From: an uncultured bacterium
GTDB lineage: Bacteria > CAIJMQ01
Direction of reading: 5' to 3'
DNA: 27,781 nucleotides
NCBI GenBank assembly: GCA_903821905.1
Contig: CAIJMQ010000011.1
Coordinates: forward strand, 1 to 27,781
Under the pieces are notes generated by a model. The model saw nothing but the letters and a program-made list of their open reading frames with translations. It was not told where the DNA came from and ran no database searches. Shown here piece after piece: positions 14,854 to 22,248 of the stretch (within the stretch, counting starts at the first letter, position 1; each line of letters opens with the position of its first letter). A program made the position numbers and the translations under genes.

Positions 14854-16029
14854 ATGAGCATAAAAGTTATCAACGACAAATGTACAGGTTGCAGATTGTG
14901 CCTCAAGGTTTGTCCTATTAATGCAATAGAAATCAAAGACAAAAAAGCAATAATCCTTTCAAACTGCACTATTTGCGGTGCTTGCGTAGAGGTATGTAAA
15001 TTCAATGCCATAGTAATCACAAAAGAAGAAAAAAAAGCAAAAGAAGGCTACAAAGGTGTGTGGATTTTTGCTGAAAGGAAAGGCGATACACTCCACGATG
15101 TAGGAATAGAACTGCTTTCCTGTGGCAGAGATATAGCAAATAAATTAGGCGTTGAACTCGTCTCGGTGCTCTTAGGAGACCATTCGGAAAATGATGCCCA
15201 CATACTCATCTATCACGGTGCCGATAAAGTATTCCTAATAAAAGACCCAAGATTAAATACAGCTGAAATAGGTCTTGCCACAAAAGCATTCGCTGATTTG
15301 GCAGAAAAAGAAAAACCCGAAGTCATACTTATGGGTGCAACTTCATTGGGCAGGTCTTTGGCTCCACGCCTTGCAGGCAGATTAAATACGGGTCTTACCG
15401 CAGATTGTACAGAAATGGACGTTGATACAGTCAAGAAACTTTTGCTTCAAACAAGACCTGCTTTTGGCGGCAACATAATGGCGACAATCATAACCCCTTC
15501 AATGCGTCCTCAGATGGCTACCGTCCGTCCCAAAGTAATGAAAAAACCGCCGATTGATAAAACAAGAAAAGGTAAAATAATAACAATAAAGCCTGATATT
15601 AATGACAAAGACCAACTTACAAGAATCCTGCGAACAATAAGAGAAGAAAAAGATGTAGTTGACCTGCAGGAAGCAGATATCATAGTTTCCGGCGGAAGAG
15701 GTATAGGCAAAAAAGAAAATTTTGCTTTAATCGCAGAATTGGCAAAAACATTAGGCGGTGCTGTAGGCGCATCAAGAGCAACAGTCGATGCTGGCTGGAT
15801 TCCTTCTTATCACCAAGTCGGACAAACAGGTAAAACTGTCCAGCCAAAACTCTATATCGCTTGCGGTATATCAGGTGCTATTCAGCACCAAGTAGGAATG
15901 CGTTCTTCGGATATGATAATAGCAATCAACAAAGACTCAAGTGCTCCTATCTTTGACATCGCAACTTATGGAATAGTTGGTGACTTATTTGAAATAATTC
16001 CAGCTTTAATAAAACAACTCAAAAAATGA
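14854..16029 (+). CDS. etfA: Electron transfer flavoprotein alpha subunit with N-terminal 2[4Fe-4S] ferredoxin domain
   Basis: Etf alpha binds FAD and passes electrons between dehydrogenases and other carriers. Residues 1-56 are a ferredoxin domain with cysteines 10, 13, 16, 20 and 38, 41, 44, 48, enough for two [4Fe-4S] clusters. The alpha-subunit N-terminal domain follows (GVWIFAERKGD..., GATSLGRSLAPRLAGRLNTGLTADC). The FAD domain spans roughly 275-391 with GRGIG (281-285), SRATVDAGW (308-316), QVGQTGKTVQP, ISGAIQHQVGM and GIVGDLFEI. The same architecture is known in the bifurcating CarE and LctC proteins. etfB and a partner dehydrogenase are absent on both sides, so it is an orphan here. 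No Shine-Dalgarno is seen. The 3' end overlaps the next gene by 4 nt. Confidence 0.95.
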   Translation: MSIKVINDKCTGCRLCLKVCPINAIEIKDKKAIILSNCTICGACVEVCKFNAIVITKEEKKAKEGYKGVWIFAERKGDTLHDVGIELLSCGRDIANKLGVELVSVLLGDHSENDAHILIYHGADKVFLIKDPRLNTAEIGLATKAFADLAEKEKPEVILMGATSLGRSLAPRLAGRLNTGLTADCTEMDVDTVKKLLLQTRPAFGGNIMATIITPSMRPQMATVRPKVMKKPPIDKTRKGKIITIKPDINDKDQLTRILRTIREEKDVVDLQEADIIVSGGRGIGKKENFALIAELAKTLGGAVGASRATVDAGWIPSYHQVGQTGKTVQPKLYIACGISGAIQHQVGMRSSDMIIAINKDSSAPIFDIATYGIVGDLFEIIPALIKQLKK

Positions 16030-16244
16030 GTAAAATAGTCTTACCTAATTACGTAATAAACCGTATGGAAGCACGCGGAATAACCGAAAGCCAGATATCA
16101 GATGCCTTAAGAAACATTTCCAAACAGGAAGAAAAATTAGACAGAATCCGCATCACAAGCTATATTATAAACAGATACCTTACACTCATAACCCAAAGCA
16201 GTTACCATAAAACTACAGTCGTTACAGCATTCTGGAGGCAATAA
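16026..16244 (+). CDS. DUF4258-like protein, putative toxin of a toxin-antitoxin pair
   Basis: This 72-residue protein reads INRMEARGITESQISDALRNI near its start and ends in strands finishing VVTAFWRQ. That matches the pattern of DUF4258 (RM-x2-RGI-x3-x-I followed by a VVTVY-like end). DUF4258 belongs to the RelE/barnase-like group of small toxins as I recall it. The His usually found before the RM motif seems to be missing (YVINRM), so activity is uncertain. It overlaps etfA by 4 nt with no Shine-Dalgarno, hence translational coupling. The DUF2283 gene follows after 1 nt, the usual partner arrangement. Confidence 0.7.
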   Translation: MSKIVLPNYVINRMEARGITESQISDALRNISKQEEKLDRIRITSYIINRYLTLITQSSYHKTTVVTAFWRQ

Positions 16245-16245
16245 A

Positions 16246-16488
16246 ATGTTTATAGAATACGATTCCGAAGCACATGCAGTTTATATAAAAGTAAAACCAG
16301 GCAAAGTAACAAAGACCATAGAATACAAAGATAACCTTTTAATTGATTTAGACGACAAAGGCAACCTTTTAGGTGTAGAAATACTCAAGATAGAAGATAG
16401 CAAATACCTATACGAAATAAGTCAGAAATTTGCGTCTTCAGAACTTGCAAAAGTCCATCTTGAAAACTTGAAACAAGTATATTCTTAA
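16246..16488 (+). CDS. DUF2283 family protein, putative antitoxin
   Basis: The 80-residue protein starts with IEYDSEAHAVYIKVKPGKVTKT and continues DNLLIDLDDKGNLLGVEILKI, the typical DUF2283 pattern (YD-x-x-A-D-A-x-Y-I-K... D-D-G-x-L-x-G-I-E-I-L). A C-terminal helix of about 25 residues follows, ending HLENLKQVYS. DUF2283 genes are often paired with DUF4258 genes and are considered putative antitoxins; that role is inferred from pairing. GGAGG lies 7 nt before the ATG, a much better ribosome-binding site than its partner has, which would favour excess antitoxin. Confidence 0.82.
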   Translation: MFIEYDSEAHAVYIKVKPGKVTKTIEYKDNLLIDLDDKGNLLGVEILKIEDSKYLYEISQKFASSELAKVHLENLKQVYS

Positions 16489-16553
16489 TTAAAGTAAAGC
16501 TATGAGTTGTAAGCTTTAAGTTATAAGGCGAAAATCTATAACCAAGAGAAAAC

Positions 16554-17645
16554 ATGTCATTTAGTTTTGAATTTACGCTCCTGCCTAAAATCAATCAATC
16601 CATCATAGAAATAGAAAGAGTAAGAGGCTTCTTAGATGCAATCAAATCCAAAGCAACCTGGCTATCCGATATGCAAAACGAAGTTCTTACCATAGAATCA
16701 CACTACTCTACACACATAGAAGGGACAGCTTTAACCCTAAACCAATCAAGGGAAATTTTAGAAGGTAAACCAGTTAAAGGTATAAGACTGGAAGACAAAC
16801 AAGAACTTCTCAACTACAGAAAAGCACTGGATTTCATTGGCGAATATTTAAACAAAGACATTCCCATCACAGACCGACTAATCAGAGAACTTCATAGAAT
16901 AACTGTAAAAGATGTAAGAGGCAATCAAGCTGACCCGGGCAACTATCGCAAAATCCAAAACTACGTAATCAACCAGAAAACACAGAAAATTATCTATACT
17001 CCGCCACCCGCTTCAAAAGTCCCAGCGCTAATGAAAGAATTAGTAACTTGGCTTAATAAAGAAAAAGAATTCCTATCTCCAATTTTGACCGCAGGCATAG
17101 CCCAAATACAACTCGTTAATATACATCCCTTCATCGACGGCAATGGCAGAGCAGCACGGCTTCTTGCAAACCTGATCCTTTATAAAAAAGGCTATGATTT
17201 CAAACAACTTTTCACCATCTCTGAATATTATGACAAAGACAGGACTGCTTATTACAGGGCTATCCAGTCAGTACCATTAACTAATATGGACTTAACCTCA
17301 TGGCTTGAATACTTTGTTGAGGGGTTGCAGATGCAAGTATCAAAAATTAGAGAAAAAGCCGAATACATAATTCAGTCTGAACTACTAATCGAACAATTAA
17401 AATCCTTCAAACTCAATGACCGCCAAGAAACAATTATCGGACATCTCCTGTTAAAAGGAAACATCGACAATGAAGAATGCCAAAAAATATGTTGTTCTAC
17501 AAAATCAATTGCTAACCGCGACTTAACTCATCTCGTCGAAGAAAAATTCCTTGAAAAACAAGAATCTCCCAAAAACATCTTATATATACTCTCCCCTATA
17601 ATGCTTGAAAAAATAAAAGATATCAAAAGACAAAGAGGGGAATAG
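16554..17645 (+). CDS. Fic family protein (putative AMP-transferase) with N-terminal inhibitory motif and C-terminal HTH-like region
   Basis: Fic proteins usually transfer AMP from ATP to a target protein hydroxyl group. The canonical catalytic motif HPFIDGNGRAAR is complete at residues 191-202, including the catalytic His191. The motif S52-THI-E56-G57 fits the (S/T)xxxE(G/N) inhibitory helix of class II Fic proteins, so the enzyme is probably auto-inhibited. An N-terminal segment with the DUF4172-like layout precedes the Fic core, and the C-terminal 80 residues look like a winged-helix region (GNIDNEECQKIC, RDLTHLVEEKFLEKQ). The 363-residue length is typical of this class. The gap to the DUF2283 gene is 65 nt with only a weak site (AAGAGAAAAC) before the ATG. 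Confidence 0.92.
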   Translation: MSFSFEFTLLPKINQSIIEIERVRGFLDAIKSKATWLSDMQNEVLTIESHYSTHIEGTALTLNQSREILEGKPVKGIRLEDKQELLNYRKALDFIGEYLNKDIPITDRLIRELHRITVKDVRGNQADPGNYRKIQNYVINQKTQKIIYTPPPASKVPALMKELVTWLNKEKEFLSPILTAGIAQIQLVNIHPFIDGNGRAARLLANLILYKKGYDFKQLFTISEYYDKDRTAYYRAIQSVPLTNMDLTSWLEYFVEGLQMQVSKIREKAEYIIQSELLIEQLKSFKLNDRQETIIGHLLLKGNIDNEECQKICCSTKSIANRDLTHLVEEKFLEKQESPKNILYILSPIMLEKIKDIKRQRGE

Positions 17646-17650
17646 ATTTC

Positions 17651-17668
17651 AGCTATAAGCTTATAGCT
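17651..17668. repeat. 18-bp perfect palindrome after the Fic gene
   Basis: AGCTATAAGCTTATAGCT is a perfect 18-bp palindrome lying 5 bp after the Fic stop and 20 bp before the next start. Its right 11 bp, AGCTTATAGCT, recur exactly at the uvrB stop codon (25635-25645), and AGCTTATAG recurs at 18292-18300. It could be a dyad operator for the Fic winged-helix region or one copy of a spacer repeat; the recurrences favour the latter. Confidence 0.6.
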
Positions 17669-17688
17669 ATTACAAGGAGGTTGTATTT

Positions 17689-17940
17689 ATGAAAACATTT
17701 ATAGTGATAGTCACTGTCCTATTATGCGTGTTTCTGATACTCATATACACAAAAAAGATTAGCTGGCAGGATATAAGAAAATCGGGCGAATCTGTTAAAC
17801 AATCTATACAAAAAGTCGTAGAATCCATTAACACTCCCGACAAAATAAAAGAAACCACCCAACAAAAGCTCAAAGAGTTCGACCAGAAACTGGACGAAAG
17901 ACACAAAAACTTACATAAAGGCGTAGAAGAAGGCGAATAG
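17689..17940 (+). CDS. Small membrane-anchored protein of unknown function
   Basis: The 83-residue protein has one N-terminal hydrophobic segment (about residues 3-20, FIVIVTVLLCVFLILIYT) with a following KK. It then has a charged, helix-forming region rich in Lys, Glu and Gln (SVKQSIQKVVESIN, QQKLKEFDQKLDERHKNL). This suggests an inner-membrane anchor with a coiled-coil-like body in the cytosol or periplasm. I do not recognise a family. GGAGG lies 8 nt upstream of the ATG, so the gene is likely translated. Its neighbours do not suggest a role. Confidence 0.75.
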   Translation: MKTFIVIVTVLLCVFLILIYTKKISWQDIRKSGESVKQSIQKVVESINTPDKIKETTQQKLKEFDQKLDERHKNLHKGVEEGE

Positions 17941-17982
17941 CTTGCAGTTATAAGTAAGTCTTAAGTCTGCCCATAATATCGG

Positions 17983-18011
17983 GGCGAGACCTCGCCATTT
18001 TAGAAATGGCG
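17983..18011. repeat. Two overlapping, mutually exclusive hairpins
   Basis: GGCGAG (17983-17988) pairs with CTCGCC (17991-17996) around AC. CGCCATTT (17993-18000) pairs with AAATGGCG (18004-18011) around TAG. The CGCC bases are shared, so only one of the two stems can form. No T run follows, so neither is a clear terminator. This GC-rich island lies in an AT-rich non-coding spacer of 185 bp, which makes a small palindromic repeat element likely. Confidence 0.5.
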
Positions 18012-18064
18012 GATTTTAAGTCCTAAGTTGAAAACTCAAATTTTAATTAAGCGATGATAGATAC

Positions 18065-18102
18065 TTGCAGGAAAGTAAACAAAAGTATATTATTGCAGGA
18101 AA
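18065..18102. repeat. Direct repeat TTGCAGGAAA upstream of the DUF5679 gene
   Basis: TTGCAGGAAA occurs at 18065-18074 and 18093-18102, 28 bp apart, within 65 bp of the small zinc-ribbon gene. An AT-rich TATATTAT stretch lies between the copies (18086-18093). This could be a pair of regulator sites or a duplicated spacer; the second copy continues into AACAAAAAGGAG and the first into AACAAAAG, so the similarity extends beyond the 10-mer. Confidence 0.4.
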
Positions 18103-18125
18103 CCAACTAACAAAAAGGAGGAGTC

Positions 18126-18266
18126 ATGGAAGGGTATTGTGTAAAGTGTAAAGCAAAGAAGGAAATGAAGAATGTTGAAAATACAACTTTGAAGAATGGC
18201 AGAAAAGCAGCTAAGGGCAAATGCCCTACTTGCGGCACAGGTATGTTTAAGATACTTGGTAAATAA
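18126..18266 (+). CDS. DUF5679-like small zinc-ribbon protein
   Basis: The 46-residue protein has YCVKCKAKKEMKN at its start, LKNGRKAAKGKCPTCGT in its second half and MFKILGK at its end. Cysteines C5/C8 and C33/C36 form two CxxC pairs, a compact zinc ribbon. This matches DUF5679, whose function is unknown. GGAGGAG lies just before the ATG (18117-18123). The gene is shorter than most annotation cut-offs. It could act in nucleic-acid or protein binding; the sequence does not show which. Confidence 0.85.
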   Translation: MEGYCVKCKAKKEMKNVENTTLKNGRKAAKGKCPTCGTGMFKILGK

Positions 18267-18304
18267 CCGACAAACGTAAGTACTAAATACTAGCTTATAG
18301 ATGC

Positions 18305-18350
18305 CCACGCATTATCCCCGAACCGACAATGGTTCTGGTATAGTGCGTGG
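18305..18350. repeat. Long imperfect hairpin (two 20-nt arms, 6-nt loop)
   Basis: Arm CCACGCATTATCCCCGAACC (18305-18324) is matched by GGTTCTGGTATAGTGCGTGG (18331-18350): 17 of 20 positions are Watson-Crick pairs and one is a T-G wobble. The loop is GACAAT. It sits in a 249-bp spacer between the zinc-ribbon gene and the next gene. The downstream CGTCGTTTT is a weak T run, so it may end the upstream transcript; it may also be a relic of a mobile palindrome. Confidence 0.5.
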
Positions 18351-18515
18351 CGTCGTTTTGGATACAATTAAAAGAATGACTGATAGTAGATACACTCTCT
18401 TTATTAAATTCAAAAACACTTCTCGGTTTCAATCCCAATAGAAATTCTCTTTTCTTACGAGTAAAATAGATGTTGGTAATATCCATTTTCCCAAAGTGAC
18501 AAAGGATTTATAAAA

Positions 18516-19190
18516 ATGAGAAAATTTTTAGTGAAATTTGTTACTCTTATAGTTGTAGTTAGTCTTCTTTTTATATCCTTCTACGTTATTAAATCAATTA
18601 TTGAAAGCCGGAGTTTAAAAAAAATTATCCAGCGGCTTACTGCTGATTCAAGGATTGCAGAGGTTGTGGTGACGGATGTTAAATCCGACCCTGTAAAAAA
18701 CAAAACGTATACAACTATTAAGTTTTTTGAATATGATACTAAGATGAAGCCGCTTTCTCCTAAATATTTTACTTTCTCGGGGAATATTATTCAGTTTCAA
18801 TCTATGGTTATAAGGTTCGATGATTTTTATGTAAAAAAAGGAGACCGTTTAAAAGGCAAAAGCGCATATGTGTTTATGAAGGCGTTTACTCTTAAGGATA
18901 ACGGAGCCGAGGTTTTTGATATCAATAAGACAAATGAAGTCCCTTCGGGATATGAAGTTGAAGGGGTGACGAAAAAGTTCGAGAAGGATTTATGGCAGAA
19001 GTTTTGGAAATATGCGCTTGAAGGTGATGAGGCGAAGAGGGTTGGGATAAAGAATGCGCAGATAGAAGCGCCTGGGACAAGGTTTGTTCCAGGGATGCTT
19101 TATACTATTTATATAGAGCACGATGGTGGAATGCGTATAGATGCTAAACCGTTGCCGGATATTTTAAAAGGTGAGAAGTTGAGTTTCTGA
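18516..19190 (+). CDS. Membrane-anchored protein of unknown function
   Basis: The 224-residue protein starts with a short basic stretch and a single hydrophobic helix (about residues 8-26, FVTLIVVVSLLFISFYVI) and no lipobox, so a signal-anchor is likely. The rest is soluble and periplasmic or cytosolic. It holds strands such as RIAEVVVTDVKSDP, TYTTIKFFEYDTKM and FTFSGNIIQFQSMVIRFDDFYV, then a helical region with KFEKDLWQKFWKYALEGDEAKRVG. It ends with strands TRFVPGMLYTIYIEHDGGMR. I do not recognise a named family. AAAGGA 9 nt upstream supports the start. It may form an operon with the next two genes, 10 nt and 3 nt apart. Confidence 0.8.
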   Translation: MRKFLVKFVTLIVVVSLLFISFYVIKSIIESRSLKKIIQRLTADSRIAEVVVTDVKSDPVKNKTYTTIKFFEYDTKMKPLSPKYFTFSGNIIQFQSMVIRFDDFYVKKGDRLKGKSAYVFMKAFTLKDNGAEVFDINKTNEVPSGYEVEGVTKKFEKDLWQKFWKYALEGDEAKRVGIKNAQIEAPGTRFVPGMLYTIYIEHDGGMRIDAKPLPDILKGEKLSF

Positions 19191-19200
19191 TTACTAAAAG

Positions 19201-19890
19201 ATGAGCCCAATTAAGATAGATAAGATAATCCGCTCAAGACGCAGGACTTTAGGGTTGGAAGTTACGCGTGATGCTGGTTTGATTATCCGTGCTCCGCAGC
19301 GTATCTCTTTAGGCGATATACAGAAGATTGTATTAAGTAAACGGGATTGGATAGAAAGTAAGCAAAAGATTGCCAGAGAGAAACGTTTAACATCAGCTCC
19401 CAAGAGATTTTTAGACAGAGAGGAATTTTTGTTTTTAGGGGATAGCTATCCTTTTTTAATTGTGGAGAATGCAGATCGCCCGCTTTCGTTTAATGAGGGA
19501 TTTCGACTGATGAGGAAATATCTCACCTTTGCGGAAAAGTTATTTATTGATTGGTATAAGAAAGAAGCATATCGAAAAATTAAAGAAAGAGTGGATTGGC
19601 ATTCTAATTTGTTGGGCTTTAAGTATAATAAGTTCGGCATATCAAGTGCTAAGAGGCGCTGGGGTTCCTGCAACAGCAAGGGCAATATATATATTTGTTG
19701 GCGGCTGATTATGGCGCCGCCGCATATTATAGATTATGTGGTTGTGCATGAGTTGGTCCATTTGGTAGAAAAGAATCATTCCAGAAAGTTTTGGAGTAGG
19801 GTAGGGGAAATTCTGAGCGATTATAAAGATAGCAGAAGGTGGTTGAAAGAAAACGGACATTTGCTGGTAATTGATAGGAAGGAGGAATGA
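19201..19890 (+). CDS. YgjP/DUF45-type zinc metallopeptidase-like protein
   Basis: This 229-residue protein matches the YgjP-like (DUF45, WLM-related) family. The N-terminal part has IIRSRRRTLGLEVTRDAGLIIRAP and VLSKRDWIESKQ. The central part has the family signature KRRWGSCNSKGNIYICWRLIMAP. The metal site is HELVH (183-187) followed by NHS with a third ligand His193, then RKFW. HExxH plus a downstream His is complete, so zinc hydrolase activity is plausible, though the substrate of this family is not established. It follows the previous gene by 10 nt. GGAGG at its 3' end serves the next gene. Confidence 0.92.
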   Translation: MSPIKIDKIIRSRRRTLGLEVTRDAGLIIRAPQRISLGDIQKIVLSKRDWIESKQKIAREKRLTSAPKRFLDREEFLFLGDSYPFLIVENADRPLSFNEGFRLMRKYLTFAEKLFIDWYKKEAYRKIKERVDWHSNLLGFKYNKFGISSAKRRWGSCNSKGNIYICWRLIMAPPHIIDYVVVHELVHLVEKNHSRKFWSRVGEILSDYKDSRRWLKENGHLLVIDRKEE

Positions 19891-19893
19891 ATT

Positions 19894-20259
19894 ATGCCAA
19901 TGTTGATTAAAATGTTTGGTATGTTTATGGCTATTGCGGGTATAGTTTTTATATTAAGCCCGAAGGTTATTAAGAAATTTATAGCTTTTTTGAAAGAAGG
20001 CAAAAAACTTTATGCCGTTGGAATATGCAGGTTTTTAGTAGGTGTTATTCTCTTGCTGGCTGCTCCACAGTGCAGATGGAATTGGTTTATAGCGATTCTG
20101 GGTATTCTGATTATTATCGGGAGTATTTTTATTTTCACTCTCGGGTTAGATAAGACAAAGTCAATGCTTACTTTGTGGGAGAAAAAACTGGATACTCTGA
20201 TGCCCGCTGTGGGGCTTATCCCTGTGATACTCGGTGTGCTGATTATTTTTGCAGTGTAA
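19894..20259 (+). CDS. Small multi-pass membrane protein of unknown function
   Basis: The 121-residue protein is dominated by about four hydrophobic segments: MFGMFMAIAGIVFILSP, FLVGVILLLAAP, WFIAILGILIIIGSIFIFTLG and VGLIPVILGVLIIFAV. Basic loops separate them, consistent with an inner-membrane protein. I cannot assign a family; it resembles generic DUF-type four-helix proteins. GGAGG lies 8 nt before the ATG, overlapping the end of the metallopeptidase gene, so the two are probably coexpressed. Its end is 17 bp from the converging macB stop, with no terminator between. Confidence 0.8.
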   Translation: MPMLIKMFGMFMAIAGIVFILSPKVIKKFIAFLKEGKKLYAVGICRFLVGVILLLAAPQCRWNWFIAILGILIIIGSIFIFTLGLDKTKSMLTLWEKKLDTLMPAVGLIPVILGVLIIFAV

Positions 20260-20276
20260 TGTAAATTGTTTGCCAA

Positions 20277-22247
20277 CTACTCATATCTCAACGCCTCGAT
20301 AGGATCAAGTCCCGAAGCTTTTTGGGCTGGCCATAGCCCAAAGCCAATGCCTACGATTAAAGAAAATGTCGTTGCTAAAATTACAGAAAATAAGGAAATT
20401 TTAACGGTCCAACCAGCAAAAATAGTTATGAGCATGGATATACCGCCACCAAGTAAAATTCCAGTAATGCCGCCAAGGAAGGACATTAATACTGACTCAA
20501 TTAGAAACTGAATCATAATGTCTTTTTTAGTTGCTCCTATTGCTTTGCGCAGACCTATTTCACGCGTACGTTCAGTTACCGATACAAGCATGATATTCAT
20601 AATGCCTATGCCACCCACTAAAAGCGATATAGCAGCAATAGAACCCAATAATAATGACATTGTTTTAGTAGTAGATTCCAACGTGTTCTTGATGTCCGAC
20701 ATATTCCTTATCTGAAACGAATCTTTTTCATCTTTCGTGACAAGATGGTGTTGTTTTATAATAATCTTGGATATGGAATCTTGAGCAGCATCTATTGCCG
20801 TTGGGCTCATTGCTTCCACAGAAATTGAATCAAGATACTGTTTTCCAAAAACCCGGTACATGGCGGTAGTAACAGGAATAATTACTATATCATCCTGATC
20901 CTGAAAACCCGTTGCGCCCTTTACGGGCAGTATCCCGATAACTTTAAAATTTTTGAGATTTATCTTTATTGTCTCACCGATGGGATTGGCATCTCCAAAA
21001 AGCTGTTTTACTACTGTCATACCCAGTACTGCTATTTCATCTTTTCTCTTTACCTCTTCATCAGTAAAAAACCTTCCCACTACTGGAATTGAGGCGCGTA
21101 TAGGAGCATAATTGACGCCATCCCCTTCTACCCGGCTGCTCCAGTTTTTATTTCCATACACTAACTGTCCTCTTCCGTTAACTGAAGGGCTAATTCTTTT
21201 TACTTCATCGGTAAGTTTTTCGATTGCCGCTACATCTTGAAATGTAAAACGTGTAATTACACCTGCCCCGGAAGATACTCCACCAACTCTTGATGCCCCC
21301 GGCATCACTAAAATAAGATTTGACCCTAGAGACGATAACTGTTTTTCTATTGACTCTTTTGCTCCCGTTCCGACGGCGAGCATGGCTATGACTGCAGCAA
21401 CACCGACTAATATCCCGAGTATGGATAAAAAAGAACGCATCTTATTTGATGTCATTGCCTGGCTTGCCTGATGAAGATATTCTAAAAATTTGGTCTGTCT
21501 TGCTTTTCTTTCTTGTTTGGATAATACCATTTCGATTATTTTATCTGCTTTGGTTTCTTCGGAAGGTTTAGATATTTCTCCCTGTTTCACGTCGGAAATA
21601 ACTTCACCGTCAAAAATGCGTATGACACGCTTAGCATGCAAAGCCATATCCTGCTCATGAGTTACCATAATAATGGTTTTGCCTTTTTCGTTTAAGTTCT
21701 TCAGAAGCGTAATTATTTCTTGCTGACTTTTTGAATCGAGGTTCCCTGTGGGCTCATCCGCAAAAATTACCAAAGGGTCATTTACTAAAGAACGGGCTAT
21801 AGCTACACGTTGTTGTTGACCTCCTGAAAGTTCATTGGGTCTGTGATTCATTCTATCTGCAAGTCCAACTTCTTCTATTCTCTCTACGGCCTTTTCTCTT
21901 AAATGACGTTTTCCTGCATAAACTAAAGGTAGTTCCGCATTCTCAAGCGCAGTCATTCTCGGCAAAAGATGAAATTGCTGAAATACAAATCCTACCAGCC
22001 GGTTGCGCAGAGCAGCCAACTCATCATCGGATAGGTCGTTAAGCTTTTTCTCCGCCAGATAATATTCTCCGGAATCAGGCCTATCAAGCAACCCCAATAT
22101 ATGCATAAGCGTGGATTTACCGGAACCGGAAGGTCCCATAATGGCAACGAATTCGCCCGAAGCAATTTTCAAAGAAACATTAGTCAAAGCTTTCACCTCA
22201 ACTTTGCCCATATGGTATGTCTTTGAAATATTCTTTAATTCAATCAT
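20277..22247 (-). CDS. macB: MacB-like ABC transporter, ATPase fused to permease
   Basis: MacB-type proteins use ATP hydrolysis in the cytosol to drive export through a periplasmic adaptor and TolC. The 656-residue protein has an N-terminal ATPase with Walker [10 protein letters not shown] (38-46), Q-loop FQQ, signature LSGGQ (140-144), Walker B with FADEPTG (catalytic Glu165) and switch His197. TM1 is at about 271-294, a large periplasmic domain follows, and three C-terminal helices carry the FtsX-type [14 protein letters not shown] motif. I start at [14 protein letters not shown]. An ATG 13 codons upstream would overlap the adaptor gene, whereas the chosen start follows that stop by 1 nt. 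It is the last gene of the abrB-tolC-macA-macB operon. Confidence 0.96.
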   Translation of the reverse strand: MIELKNISKTYHMGKVEVKALTNVSLKIASGEFVAIMGPSGSGKSTLMHILGLLDRPDSGEYYLAEKKLNDLSDDELAALRNRLVGFVFQQFHLLPRMTALENAELPLVYAGKRHLREKAVERIEEVGLADRMNHRPNELSGGQQQRVAIARSLVNDPLVIFADEPTGNLDSKSQQEIITLLKNLNEKGKTIIMVTHEQDMALHAKRVIRIFDGEVISDVKQGEISKPSEETKADKIIEMVLSKQERKARQTKFLEYLHQASQAMTSNKMRSFLSILGILVGVAAVIAMLAVGTGAKESIEKQLSSLGSNLILVMPGASRVGGVSSGAGVITRFTFQDVAAIEKLTDEVKRISPSVNGRGQLVYGNKNWSSRVEGDGVNYAPIRASIPVVGRFFTDEEVKRKDEIAVLGMTVVKQLFGDANPIGETIKINLKNFKVIGILPVKGATGFQDQDDIVIIPVTTAMYRVFGKQYLDSISVEAMSPTAIDAAQDSISKIIIKQHHLVTKDEKDSFQIRNMSDIKNTLESTTKTMSLLLGSIAAISLLVGGIGIMNIMLVSVTERTREIGLRKAIGATKKDIMIQFLIESVLMSFLGGITGILLGGGISMLITIFAGWTVKISLFSVILATTFSLIVGIGFGLWPAQKASGLDPIEALRYE

Positions 22248-22248
22248 A

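Noticed and set aside
17941-18125. CRISPR-like or tRNA-like structure in the repeat-rich spacer
   Set aside because: Repeats are not regularly spaced and no cloverleaf or acceptor end could be found.
18301-18441. 46-codon frame (+) and a 63-codon frame (-) across the long hairpin
   Set aside because: No ribosome-binding site on the plus strand, no known motif, and much of the sequence is the palindrome itself.
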